Source: Chionis minor
Taxonomy: Eukaryota; Chordata; Aves; Charadriiformes; Chionididae
Reading direction: 5' to 3'
DNA: 64,000 nucleotides
NCBI GenBank assembly: GCA_013398295.1
Contig: VZSF01001388.1
Coordinates: 85,737-149,736, forward strand
Below are positions 22,915 to 35,240 of this stretch, in pieces. Position numbers and translations under genes: made by a program. The notes below the pieces were generated by a model, which searched no databases, was not told the origin of the DNA, and saw only the letters and a program-made list of their open reading frames with translations. Positions within the stretch are counted from its first letter, which is position 1; each line of letters begins with the position of its first letter.

Positions 22915-25900
22915 ACCTCTAAATCTGAACCACAGCTTTTGTTACTGTTTGCCAGCTCTTCAGACAGATACTAGCCAGGCTGTGAGCCTGAGAAAATGAG
23001 AATGCCTTTTATATAATGATCATGGAATCAACTGGTCCTGGAAACTCTGGGTTGCTGCCAAGAAAGGTTATTTATGTGGTAAGAAAGGAAAGGAAAAGGG
23101 TGGAGCTTTGGACGTGCAGGAATACCCCTAGCTGTCAGATCCTAGGAAAGAGCTAGTAAAGTTATTTTGGCTTCCGAGTTTGGTGCAGCCAACACTTGAC
23201 TTTCAGCAGCATCCAAAAGAGGGAACAGGAGTTAGCAAAGTGGAGGGAGCTCTGCAGAGGGCTCTCTGTTAATTTTATTTCCAAGTGCACTGTACAATTA
23301 AAGCAGCCGCTCTTGCAAAGGCAGGCATCTACCTGGAGGCTGCCTGGAGTCCAGGGGCTGCAAAAGATCTGGCCGCCCAAATCCTGCATTGCAAGCCACG
23401 GTTTCCCAGAGTGGAAATTCTGCTTCAAATTCTGAGTCTTATCTCACGCGAGCTGTTTTTGAGGCTGACAGTTCTGCAGAGTGGAGGGCAAGGACAGAGA
23501 AGGAGAGTGGTGGGATGCAAGGCTTGTAAATACTGCCAGCATTGCAGAACTGATTGCAAGAGGAAGTGTGGATGTGTACACCCAGGGGGCCTACCCAAAT
23601 GACACTTGAAATACTTGTGACTTCATTTGATAAGCTTAGGCCGGTCACTGCTCTTTCTGATGTGTATTGCTATGTGGTATTGTTAGTGCAAAATAACCAC
23701 TTTTCACAGGTTTGATTTTTTTTTTTTTTTTAATGGTCATGTGGTGCAGACGGGGCTGGGGGGGAGTCAGCATAGTGTGTGCGAGTTTGAGTCAGTTCAG
23801 CATGATTGTCAGCTGCTGTGGATTTTATCTGTCAATATACCGGACAATCTCGCTTTCTTCCTTTTAAGGGGAGCAGCCTCAATTATAAAGTTCATTAAGG
23901 TCTTTGTTGGAAGGAAACACTATGTCAAATAACTTGTTAATATCTTTGCAGGGGTTTTTTTACAAAAATACTTGACTAAAGTGAGTAGGAGTCTTACATA
24001 GCATCTCGAAGACATATTACTAAGTTCTCTGTGGTTTTTGCCATGGAATCCAGTTGTTCTTCAAACAACTTTTCTGCTTCATCTCTCTTGCTGCTTTCTT
24101 TAAGTGATGTATGACTGCATGTTAAATGAAGGATACCTTAGGTGTTTCTTCTGTCAGACTGGTGTTACGGATGTTAGTATTTTTGGAGCTTTTGAAGCTT
24201 GATCATTCCGTGATTTGGTTTATTTTTTTTTTAATTTTTTTCCCCTTCCCTCCCCCTACCAAGCATGAGTGTAGATATTAAAGGCTTATGCTGGAGAGCC
24301 TGTGTGTAAGGAAGCAATATCAAAAAATAAGGGGAAAAAGCATCTTATTTCTACATTCAGAAGGTTAAAGCTGATTCACATTTAGACAAACAGTGAAATG
24401 AAACAGTCATTCTTGATTAGAGTACCTTATTTTTAGTGAACTTTTAAGGTACTGTGCTTCAGATGGTTTTATTCCATCACAGGGTGTCTGTCCAGTAAGT
24501 TAATAAAAATAGCTAGAGTGGAAAATTCCCCATCTGGAAAAACTGTAAGTTTCAACGAAAGTCAAAAGCATTTAAAAATCTCTCAAAATCAGTAAAAACA
24601 GAGTTTAAGAGACACTAGTTAGTTAGGTGCTCCTGAAAATAATTTTGCAGAATTTCTAAATAAAACAAGCCTTTATTAAAGTAGTTATATTTTAAACATC
24701 TAAGCCTGAAAAAATATTTGCTTACTGTTCACCCCAGTTGTTTTCTTTCAGGATTTTCTTCCATTCTGCCTAATGAAAAAGAATTACCTTGATTTCATTC
24801 TATGATTCTCACATTCATAATCTCAACAGATAATATTGGCATTGGGAAAAAACTGCAGTCTGGTGGTTTTTTGGGTAAAAGTGATTGCTTCCAGCAGTGT
24901 TTCTGAAATAATGACTACAATTCTGTATCTCTTTATTTGGGTAGTAGCTTATTTTTGTACTGTTCAGAATTTAAACTATTTTTTTACTCCCTCTTGCTAG
25001 GATGTATCATTAATTTAGGAGATGGTAGTATTTATAATTAATTAATAATCTCCTTGAAGCTTAACAAGTAGCATTTGTACCTTTGACCCATGAGGCCATG
25101 GGATCCAGATCTGCGTTACTCCTGTTTAACTGAGTGAAATACCTGGCAACTTTGGGGCATATGCAGGTTTTGCTTTATTTTCCTATCGTTGGTAGACAAA
25201 ATGGCAAGAGATCAGCATATCTTGGCCAGTTCTTGCAGAGAAGGCCTGATGGAACATGGAGATTGCGGTATCGAAGGTTGCACATGACGTCTGGCCAGAT
25301 TCATGAGGGAGTGTTGCTTTTACACACCTAGTAACAAGCTACGCTGGTAACAAGCTGCTTGTAACTTAGGACCTGCTTACTCAAGCCCTGTATTGGTGGC
25401 TGTTGCAGGGAGAAGACGCCTGTTGGATATTATGCTGATACTCGTATCTTTTCCTCATCCTGCAATTGTTGTGTGGGTATCTTGCACTTTCACAATGCCT
25501 TGGTGAGTCAGTGAGATTGTGTGTGGATTCAGGAGCCAGCCTGTAAGGGGCAAGGTCAGGACCTTAATTGTAACCAGCTTGAAATTGAATTATAGCTCCT
25601 TCAGTACCGGGCATCTGCAGCTGGTTTTGGAGTCGATTTGTGTTTGAAGGAACTTTTTGGCTTTGAATGTGTTTTAGTGTGCACGGAGCTCTCCTGTTTC
25701 AGCAAGAACTGCATACATGGGTACTGTTTTGTGCTGTATAGCTGTAAGATGATCGCCTTAAAAGAGAGTGGGCCCCTCTGAAGGTACAGAATTGCAGGGG
25801 ATTAGAAAAGATGTTAAACTAGATCAGTACCCACACAACCTCAAAAAGAAAGGACTTGTAAGAATATCCCTCAGTTCAATCTGTCTATGCTTGCTTTTGA

Positions 25901-26607
25901 AAGATGCTGTCTATCCTGTAGGAAGCTATTTGCTCATCAGTTACATGTGCATCAAGGCTATAATCTGTTGCCCGAAAAATCAAAGTGAGACTGTTTAAAA
26001 AACATAAAATAAATCAGACTATAAAATGCCATATCTCTTTGTTATTTTTAGTATTGTAGAGGACCAAGAAAATCTTACTGAAGCCCTGAGATGTTGGGGT
26101 CTAGCATCTTTGTTAGACATGTTGTTGAAGGAGACAAACAGAAGGAACTGCAGAGCCTTTTTTGTTGTTTTGATGCACAGGAACAGTGCAAAACTTATGG
26201 TGGCTTTAATTGGTACCACATAACAGTCATCACCGCGTGCCACTGTCAAAACTTGCAAAGCGCTTTAGAAACATCTTTTAATAGCAGCAGATACAGTATT
26301 CCTCTAAGCAGACAATGCAAAAGCAAACATGAAAACCCTTTTGCCTTTGGGTAGCCTGGTTATGTCAGTGAAGAGATGGCCCCTTGATTAAATCCAGACT
26401 GAGCAGTTTCCTGTTAGCATGCTAACTCAGCCCACAATGTCTTATTCTAAAAGTCTGTTATTGAGCTTGTCTGCCAAGTCTTTTTTCCTTTTAAACTTAC
26501 AGGCAGAATTGCTAAAGTAATGCAAATACAAACAATCCCTAAAAGTCTCTTAAAATGATTTCTAGCAGTTTAATGTTTTTGCTAACAAACTCAGGTTTAG
26601 ATTTGCA

Positions 26608-26703
26608 GGTTTGGTGTTGTTTTTTGTTTTGCTTTGGTCTTGTTTTTTGTTGGTTTTCTGGTCGGTTTTTTGGTTGGTGTGTGGGGTTTTTTTTGTTTTT
26701 TTT
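26608..26703 (+). repeat. G/T-rich low-complexity tract
   Basis: About 95 bases on the + strand contain almost only G and T, arranged as TTTTG/GGTT-like words. It gives overlapping long frames on both strands (Phe/Trp/Gly-rich forward, Lys/Gln/Asn-rich reverse) that are composition artefacts. Confidence 0.85.
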
Positions 26704-27870
26704 AAAATGTTCTTCCATCATGATGTCCTGGGGAAGCTGTAGTGTTGCAATTAACAGAAAATTTGGTGCATGTATCAGTTTTGGAAGCAAATTCTGCCCT
26801 TGTTTGGTACACAGTCACATCAGTGAATGAAAGGTTTTTACACACCCTGAGTAGAATATGGCTGTAAGTCAATACATCATGAGTGAGGCAATCTGCTGGA
26901 AAGAATATTATTAAATACAGTAGTGCAGACTTTCTTCCCTGCTTGAAAGTGGTTGCACTGTGTAACTAGTTGTTTTCAAAAGTACATACTAACTGTAAGA
27001 TGAAAAGTCAGCAAGAAAATTTAATTATTTTTTTTTTTGAGCAAGTTTTGCCTAGGAAAAACTTGAATGGAGGAGATACATAACAGTGGTAACAACATAT
27101 TCTTTTAGTGTTTCTGCAATGGTGGTGCCATATATAATTCTATATACACCTTTAAGTCAGGTGTACAACAGATTATGCATCTTTAAAACAGCCATAAGAT
27201 CCGTTGAACAAAACTTTGCAAGTTACTCTGGTGTAATCTTCATTGCCTGTGGGGTTGCACTGGGATAACAGTGGCTTTTGTCCTGTGCATTGCCTTGTCT
27301 ATTTATAACGGGTACATGACATGAGACCAAGTTACCCAGTCTGTAATTTCATAGTCTGTTTGAACAGAGGTAAACCTGCAGTGCTTCCAGAAATTGTCTT
27401 GCAGCTTGCACCCAAGCTTGTTTCCCCTGTGTCAGCCTGTGTGTTTCTGCAGCCATGGAGTGAATTTTATTGGGTTAAACTTGACCCCACCAAATGAAAT
27501 ATAGGGCTCTGTTTTGGCTGGACTACTTTGCCAGCCCAGTTTGCTGTAGCAGGTGGGCAGAAAAGCGCCTCTGGGAATGGCTTCTTTTAATGGCTTAAAC
27601 TCAGTATGAGATGGTGCCGGTTTTCAGTTGAGATGTGGCTGCACGTTTCCTAGGACCTCTGCTTACCCACTGTGTCTATACTCTTTACAGTCTGTTGGCT
27701 GGTCCTTGTGTCTTGATCCTACGAGATGGTCCTGGCTCTTCCAGGGCTTCCTACAGACACAGAGGCACTTTTCTGCTAAAAAAACTGTGCCTGGGCCCAG
27801 CTCTTGTTAGAAAGTCCAGAACATTGTAGGGCGCTGCTATTATTCCTATTTTTATCTTTCCCTGTCTAGT

Positions 27871-27937
27871 CTGTTTTTGTTGGGTTTTTGTTGTTGTATG
27901 TGTTGTTTTTGGTTTGGGTTGGTTTTGGTTTTTTTTA
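27871..27937 (+). repeat. G/T-rich low-complexity tract
   Basis: A second patch consists almost only of G and T (TTTTGTTGGG, GGTTTGGGTTGG type words), similar in texture to 26608-26703. It is low-complexity sequence with no gene content. Confidence 0.8.
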
Positions 27938-30251
27938 AATACAGACAGCATGTTGTATTTTCGTGTAATAACAAGAGTTTGTTGGACCTCGTTAAGCTGG
28001 GAAATGAGATGTCCCCATGCAAGAGTGGCAGAGCATAATATTATGCATGATATTAAAGCATCTTTAGCATGGTATTAAAGACTTCTATTTTTTTTTTAAA
28101 CAAAAAGGGAGCAATGGAAGGTAGTGATGTAAATATGAAGTGGGAAGGTTATTCATTCCTGATTATTTTATGAATAGATGATTTTTTTTTTTTGTCTTTG
28201 TGTTTTATCAGTATACCAAGCCAGAGTCAGTAGTGACTCTAAGTCATTAACACGCTGTCTTCATGTCCTCAGTTTAGTACCAAGCTGTGTTAACACTGGA
28301 ATATTGTTAGCCTTTTTGTTTCTAACTCATACCTTAGTAGGCAGTTTCTGGAGCAAAACTTCTGGTCAAAACTGTTGTGTGTCTGATGGTGTTTCCTCGG
28401 GATGAATTTGAAACATGTTGTCAAGGAACCATGGAGAAACACAAAATATGGCTTGTATTGTTACTTAGAGTGTCTCAGTCTTACTCAATATTCAAAACCC
28501 ACAAGATCTACTAAATTATAAAATATTACTGTAAACCTGGGAAATATGACCTAATGATATACTTTTATTATCTGGTATTATGATAAATCAGAAGCTGTTA
28601 CCCATAAGAGGGAAGCTGTGATTCAGGAGAGAACCCTCACAGCAGTCCCAGTTGAAAGCTTGCTGTGAGTGCATATGTGAGGAGGAAATATGCAGCAGAG
28701 TAATGCTGCAGTAAGAATGCATTGAAATCCTTAGTTTTTATCCTGAGATTGCAGAACTGATGATGCAAAGACTAAGCTAGACTGTTGTGTCCCCATGCCC
28801 GGCACAAATTTATTTCCTGTAGTATTTTTCTACTGATGTATTTAATCTAACCTAAAAAGAGTTAAGAATTTTTTTGTACAGTCTTGAAATATTTCATGAT
28901 GTCCTGATTTTTCCTTTGCATAATCTCATTAATCCTAGCTCAGTACAAGATTTGTCTTCAACAAAATGCTTTCTAAACCCAGTAAATGTGAATACACTTC
29001 AAAATATATTTCCTCTATTTAGATGACATTCTAATAGTTTATTTACATAAATCATAGTGATATCTGGGGATTTCTGACAGGATTTTTCTTTGCATTGATG
29101 GTTACAGACACTTGAACTGGCTCAAGCCATTTTTTTCTCTCAAGGAAAACGACTCTTGTTACTGGAGCTTTATTAGTGCTGGTGATATAGGATTATAGTG
29201 ATTACGTAGTGAATAAGCATGTCACGTAATTGCAATCAAGGTGAGAGAGCAGGTGTGTCACAGCAGACTTTCCTCAAGTTGAGGATGCCAGTACGTCAGT
29301 TGATGTGGTCCCTGTTAAACAGCAGCGACGAAAGGGGAACTATATACCTCCCCATTCTGCCTCTGTAGAGTTCAGTGGTCTGAATGTTGCTTCCCACAGA
29401 TAGCCAACTCAGAAGGCAGGAAGACATTTTCTGTTAGATCACTCTTGTAGATTTTTTTTTTAATTTATAATCCTATTTTTAAAGCTTTTTATCACACATA
29501 CTTAGCAAACAAGTATTTAAACTGGTCACAAAAATAATTTTCTGAACTCCCCTTTAAATAGTGGTAGAATTTAAGAGAATGTTTCGAGTTATTTCAGACT
29601 TAAAGCAGGCTGTAAGCATTGAAACCAAATGCTGTTTAAAAACACACACTCACTCACCCCCAACACCAAACTCTAGATTTGTTGACAAATATTGTGCCAA
29701 ATGGAAACTGTAAGTGAAAATGATAATGGCATGTTTGCAAGATGAATTTGACACCCTCCTTGCAAAAGTATCATGAAATGTTTCACATTCAAATGTGTTC
29801 CTGACCTTAGGTTCTGTGTGGCAACACAAAGTTGGTATTTTCAGCAGGGGAATCACAAGTGCTGATGCTAAAGTTGTGGTCAGTTTTCATGTTTATTCAG
29901 AAGTTAAGTGGGACACTGAATTACCACTGTTGTTCCCTCTAGTAATATTCTTTGTGGGATAATGGATTTTCTTTTAGATCGTAATATATGATGAGATCAT
30001 AAGATAATTTGATAGCAGTCAGACTAAAATATTTTGTGGGGCATGTCAGCGAAAAAAACTTACTAAAACCATCCGTTACTTGTTACAGCACTTGCTGTTT
30101 GGAGAGCCAAAATTGACAAAATCATTTAGTAATTAAAGATGGACTGTTCCTGTGAAAAGGTAGAATTTAATCTTTGTTTCACTGTGAAAGCTGTGTCAGG
30201 GATCTGGCTTCTGTCTGATTTTTGTGCTTTGTTTTTGTTTCAACTTTGTAG

Positions 30252-30460
30252 GCTGAGGGGGACCAGTTACCTCCAGAACATACTGTCAGCCAGTATGAGA
30301 CATGCAAGATCAGGACAATAAAAGCTGGAACTTTGGAGAAACTTGTGGAGAACCTTCTGACAGCTTTTGGGGATAATGATTTTACGTACATCAGTATCTT
30401 TCTCTCAACATACAGGGCCTTTGCTTCTACTAAGGAAGTACTGGAACTTCTCCTTGACAG
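30252..30460 (+). CDS. RGL1: RGL1 coding exon 3 (residues 47-116, start of REM domain)
   Basis: This 209-base exon encodes AEGDQLPPEHTVSQYETCKI and then the start of the RasGEF N-terminal (REM) domain. It includes the near-invariant blocks KAGTLEKLVENLLTAFGDND and FTYISIFLSTYRAFAS. The REM domain packs against and stabilises the catalytic CDC25 domain in Ras-family exchange factors. The acceptor is TTTGTAG|GCT and the donor GACAG|GTAAGA. The exon ends with two bases of an Arg codon (AG|G) completed by the exon at 41347, so phase is consistent. Similarity to RGL1 is very strong throughout. Confidence 0.97.
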
Positions 30461-31124
30461 GTAAGAGCCAGTATATAATGGAAACTGAGCCAACATTTAC
30501 ATGATAGGAAGATGTTGTCAGGAATTTCTTCCATTACTTTTAGTGGACATGGATTTAATAACCCATGGACAAATGTCAAGAATACTGCAAAATTCAGAAC
30601 TTCAGCATAAATATAAAATGTGCAAGCGCATGCTACCCACATCACAGCTCTCATTAAAGCATGGTCACCAGGGAAGTGTGCCATGTCTGACTGCTACGGA
30701 ACCAAACTGGGACCTGCACAAGAAATTTAATATAGCTTTTACCCCCCAGAAAACCAGAATGCATGGGCTTCAAAGTCATAACTAGAATAGATTCCTAAGT
30801 TTTGCTGGATACTGGTATTTTCAGACCTAACTCGCCTGTTTTGGGGGATGCTGATTTGAAACAGGGGTTGTACAAACATAAGAATTCACTATCCCCTTCT
30901 AGTACTTCACGTGAACACGCAGCCATAAATTTTTGCAGACAGCACAATGTTATAAGAATAGCTTTAATGGTAAGACTGTTAAATCGCGTCTGCTGTATCT
31001 TTAAAAATGCTTAGAACGGGCAACGTTCGTTTTCTCACCCTAAATTCTAACTGAGATGTGACTGGGTCAGAGGTCATCTTATTTTGGGAGTATCATATTT
31101 ATTGCATTTTCAAAATCCAAATGA

Positions 31125-31268
31125 TTGATAGAATCATAGAATGGTTTTGGGTTGGAAGGGACCTTAAAGATTATCTAGTTCCAACTCCCCTGCCGTGGGC
31201 AGAGACACCTCCCACTAGACCGGGTTGCTCAAAGCCCCATCCAGCCTGGCCTTGAACACTTCAAGGGA
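31125..31268 (-). mobile_element. CR1 LINE 3'-end fragment
   Basis: The + strand reads ATCATAGAATGGTTTTGGGT, then GGAAGGGACCTTAAAG, GGGCAGAGACACCTCCCACTAG and CATCCAGCCTGGCCTTGAAC. This is the classic reverse-complement of the avian CR1 3' end. The element therefore lies on the minus strand, 5'-truncated to about 145 bases as is usual for CR1. Its close match to the familiar consensus words suggests it is not among the oldest copies, which is inference. Confidence 0.93.
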
Positions 31269-34200
31269 CGTACAGAAAGAGCTATTCTGGCATATAGTAA
31301 TTAGAACGGAGGAGTAGTGTAAGAACTCCTAGGTTTTAATTTTGGCTCTCCCACTGGGTAGATAAGGAACAAGGCATGGATACGTTATCTGTGCTTTTCT
31401 TTTGTATCTGAAACGGAGTATGACACTGCTTGCTGTGCAGGAATGTTATGTGGCTCAATTAATAGCAATGTTGAAAGGCCTAGCTGCCTTGTAATAATTG
31501 ATCGTAATAATAGCTGTGGTTGCTCCAGTGCAGTAACTTCACAGCCAGGTAAGAAGTCAGATGAGGAAAGAGCAGCCGTCCTGGGGGGCAAACTGTACAG
31601 TTAGATTTACTATTGTGAGCTTTACGTCTCAGTCCATACCAATGTTGATGTGGAACGTGAGAAGCAATAAAAATAGACAGTGCATATATACACGAATATA
31701 AAAATGTTGAGGAATTCCTTCTTTTGAATGGGTAATTCTTTCTATACCCTCAGGTTTGCATTCTCTTTTGGACATACATGTCTTTGAAGAGTAAAATATG
31801 AAAGGACACCAAGTTTGTATGGATTTTAGTAACTTTAATGAGAAGCTGCCTTGTCAAGTGACAGTGTGTGATGAGAATCTCTTGCTTCCTAAGGACGTTA
31901 ATTGCCAGACAGCCACAAATTTATAGGAGAAACCAATAGTTGTATGCATACACATTGTCACTTTCAGCCAATAATGCTTCCTGTAAGATTTATTTTGCTT
32001 ACTTTTATAAAGATACATTTTTAACAGAAAAAGTTGGAATAAATAAAGCAGTAGCCTTTGCAAGGATGCTTTGCCCAAAATGGCCGTTTTAGATATCGTT
32101 CCCTTATCAGTGCGAATTGTGTTGCTCTGTGTTGGTGGGTTGGCAGACTGCTCTTCTGGGGTTCTTGTGTATGAATTGATCTATATCCAGGGAAATTTTC
32201 TTTCTGTAATCAATGAGAACTTCTGAGTAGCTCAAATAATGTGAATAAGTCTGTCAAAGGTGCCTGTAAACCTGATGATCCACAGCTCACACTTTGATTA
32301 AAGGCTCTTAAGTTGTCTTAAGGCAACTTATTTTGTCTCAAAGTGCATGCATATATCCTGTTTATATGCCTAGAAAGCATCTTTGTGTGCATTCCCCACC
32401 CAGTTCAACATAGTTTTTGTTTTTAGTAGTTTCCATTCTTATTTCTCTGTTGATGCAAATAAATGTCCCACCTGAGACTGTGACCTCATTTTACAAATCA
32501 CTGCACAAACATGCCTAGAATTGTTTGTAACAGCACGCACGCTGAAGACCCTCTGCTGTCAAGAGATGATAAAGAAAAAACAGTGAGAGGAATTGGCAAT
32601 GATGCAGATAGTTAGGAGTGTACTGAGACAAAGAGAGAGTAAGGCTTTAATTCATAGTGACAGTTTTGGAATTCAACCTGGGTTTTCATGCATCTGTACT
32701 TTTATATGTCCATATCTGGTGAGTTTTTGCGGTCCTCAGGAGGCAGAAAACTATTATGCTAAGAGCAATTCATATATCGTGCTTATTTAATTTGTATAAT
32801 TATAAAAGATCCTGTGTGCCTGACAAGCAAGTTTAAAATCTACTATCAAATCTGCTAAGTTGGCTGATCATTAAAGTGGTGTTTTTGGAGAAAAGTTCTT
32901 GGCACCAGGAAGCTGCTTTGGGTCCTTGGTGGTAGGCTGGCTTTGGTTGGTGAAAACCCCCTGGGCAGGACTAGGGAAGGGGTCTTGAACCTGTTGAGGT
33001 GTTTTGTCCTCCTGTGTGCTCTGCGAAGAGGACTTTGCATGTGTAAATTTTGTGTGGGACAGGTGATTATTTCATGCGCAAGTGTCTGGATCTCTTTCTC
33101 TTGGTCACATTACCTGGCTAGAATCAATGGGTGCTCCAGGCAGTAGGTGCTGCTGGAGGTCTGGGTGAAATCAGGCATGGGAAGGCACATTCAGCTGCAG
33201 TGTCCCTGCTCATGCTTCTCCCCCTTTGCCACTTCACAAGGGACATAGCTCTCCAGAATTGTGAATTCAGCCCTTCTGTGACTACTGAAATAATTTAATC
33301 TCTCTGTAATTGAGAGATTTAAACTTGGGGTGGGGGCCAAAGGGGTAATTCATTTAAGCAGCAGTCCATCCTACAGTCAATTAGCCTTGTTATGGTTTTG
33401 ATTGTTTTGTGGTGTTTCATCAGTAGACATTAAAAGGTTCAAACTCTGTTAGGCTGCGCTGTTGTAAGGATGATGAAAAAAGATTTCTGTGAATCTTGTT
33501 TTTGCACTGAAGTTTGTAGAGTCCTCTAGATCAATGGTTCTGATTTCTTCCCATTTTCTTCCTCTAGTGAAAAGAATCATAGCAACTTAGAAACGGAAAT
33601 GTACAAAATTAGTGAAACATTGAAGTTATAAAATCAGATACTCAAAGATCAGAAATTTGAGTGGGGGAAGAACTCTATGAAGTTCATTATCATGGCCTCA
33701 AGTTTCTAATTCCATATTGTTTTCTTTAATGATATTAAATGTTAAATATTATTAATAGAATTTTAAAAACAGCCTGAAGAAAGTAATTACTCATTCTCTG
33801 AGAACTGTTGGTCACGAGACACCTAAACTTTTTGGGCTCCTGTGGAAATGCCAACTCTTTGCGGTAAAGGTTTCTGTAAATTGTATAGCTGGTGCAATTT
33901 AGCTCACTTAACTCTGCAATTAAGTTCCACATATTTTCCTATCTGGGAATTACATCTGTAATATTACAATTGGATTGCAACACAAAAGAAGTGGCAAGTC
34001 TGACCTAAGAGTCTTTCTTACATTTTCTCAGGAGTGTATCAGAGGAGAGAAAACCAGCCTTGATTGGAAAAGAAATTAAGCAGACAGGACTAACTCAGCT
34101 TTGAAATGTGTGCGTAGCCAGTTTGTAATGGATTTCATTTGAATATTCAAATGGGAATGAACAGGAAAATAGGTGTCCTCTTCTAAAGATGATGTGCTAG

Positions 34201-35220
34201 TTATTCACTGCATTGTTGGCTGCTGATTGAGGGGAAGGATCTTGGGCTAGACTTGTGCACTGCTGTGTCCTTGTGGTCTTGAAGAGATTGTGTTCCTGTC
34301 CCATTGGTTTTTGGTATAGTGCTGGCTTGCTAGAAGATCTGCTTTAAAGAAGGGCATCCTCTTGTTAGCTCTAAGGGTAGGAAAGGAGAATAAAGAAAGT
34401 TCAGATGCTGCAGTTTTGCTTCAAACAAATAGCGTAAACTATGTTTATAGCAAGGTCTCAGGTAAGTTTGGGTAGTTGGGTTGTTTAGAGCAGCAGCAAG
34501 TCAGGAGCATGCATGACTCTAAGGAAGTTGGTCTTGCCCACCTCCTCTGCTGCTCTAAAAAGGTGAATGTGTCAGAAGAGGGCAAGAAAGTACAGGGGAA
34601 AAGTCTCTGTAGAACAGAACTTGCTTTTCTAAGCCTAATCCTGATCTCACTGGCTTGCGTACCTCTCAGAGCAAGTTCTAACTTCTCCCTCAGAGGAAGG
34701 GCACGTAGGCTGCCTGACCTTGTCAACATTATCCCCAGCCTTGTATAATAAATGATAGAATCCACAGGAAATCCTAGGAGGTCACCACTTCCTTCCCCTC
34801 TCACAAATCTTAGGAGTGTAGCGTTTAAGAATCCATGGATGTTTCTCTTGGCTTTTCGAATATCATGGATGATCTAGAATTTTATGGCTTGGGAAAAATC
34901 TAGATGAAATTTAAGCCATAAAAGTTAGAATGATTTACATGCAGCTGTGGTATACGGACTTGTGAAGAAAAGCAGACGTTATAAGGAAAAGTAAGAGAGA
35001 CATGGATAGTAATTGAATTTAACCAGCTTAGTTTTCATCTCTCTGTTAGTGTAGAATAAGTAGCAAAGAGTCTGCATTTTTGTAACTTTCTTGTTAGTAA
35101 TACTTGTTATTAATAATAGTACAGTGACCAAAATGGGTGTCAGTGCATAATCTGTGTTTTATAAGTACTTATACTTTGTTTTCCAGTGAAGTAAAAAAGT
35201 AATGAAAAGTGCGGTCACTT

Positions 35221-35240
35221 AAAAAAAAAAAAAAAAAAAA
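35221..35240 (+). repeat. A20 homopolymer
   Basis: Twenty consecutive adenines lie in intron 3. The upstream 60 bases are also A-rich and carry no recognisable retroposed gene, so this is best read as a mononucleotide microsatellite. Confidence 0.9.

Larger units (their letters stand above)
10276..30251 (+). other. RGL1: RGL1 intron 2, distal part
   Basis: These 20 kb hold no gene I can support. The sequence is mostly AT-rich with ordinary intronic texture. Distinct patches are a C/A low-complexity patch at about 16826-16895, an A/C-rich patch at about 19300-19860, a perfect 12-bp hairpin at 22097-22126, T tracts at 22883-22914, and G/T-rich tracts at 26608-26703 and 27871-27937. The intron ends at the acceptor CAACTTTGTAG before exon 3. 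Confidence 0.75.

Noticed and set aside
26539..26830. Overlapping 83- and 91-codon frames, Lys/Gln-rich on one strand and Phe/Trp-rich on the other
   Set aside because: They are produced by a G/T low-complexity tract.
34445..34804. 119-codon minus-strand frame overlapping a 90-codon plus-strand frame
   Set aside because: Opposite-strand overlap without family similarity in intron 3; best explained as chance.
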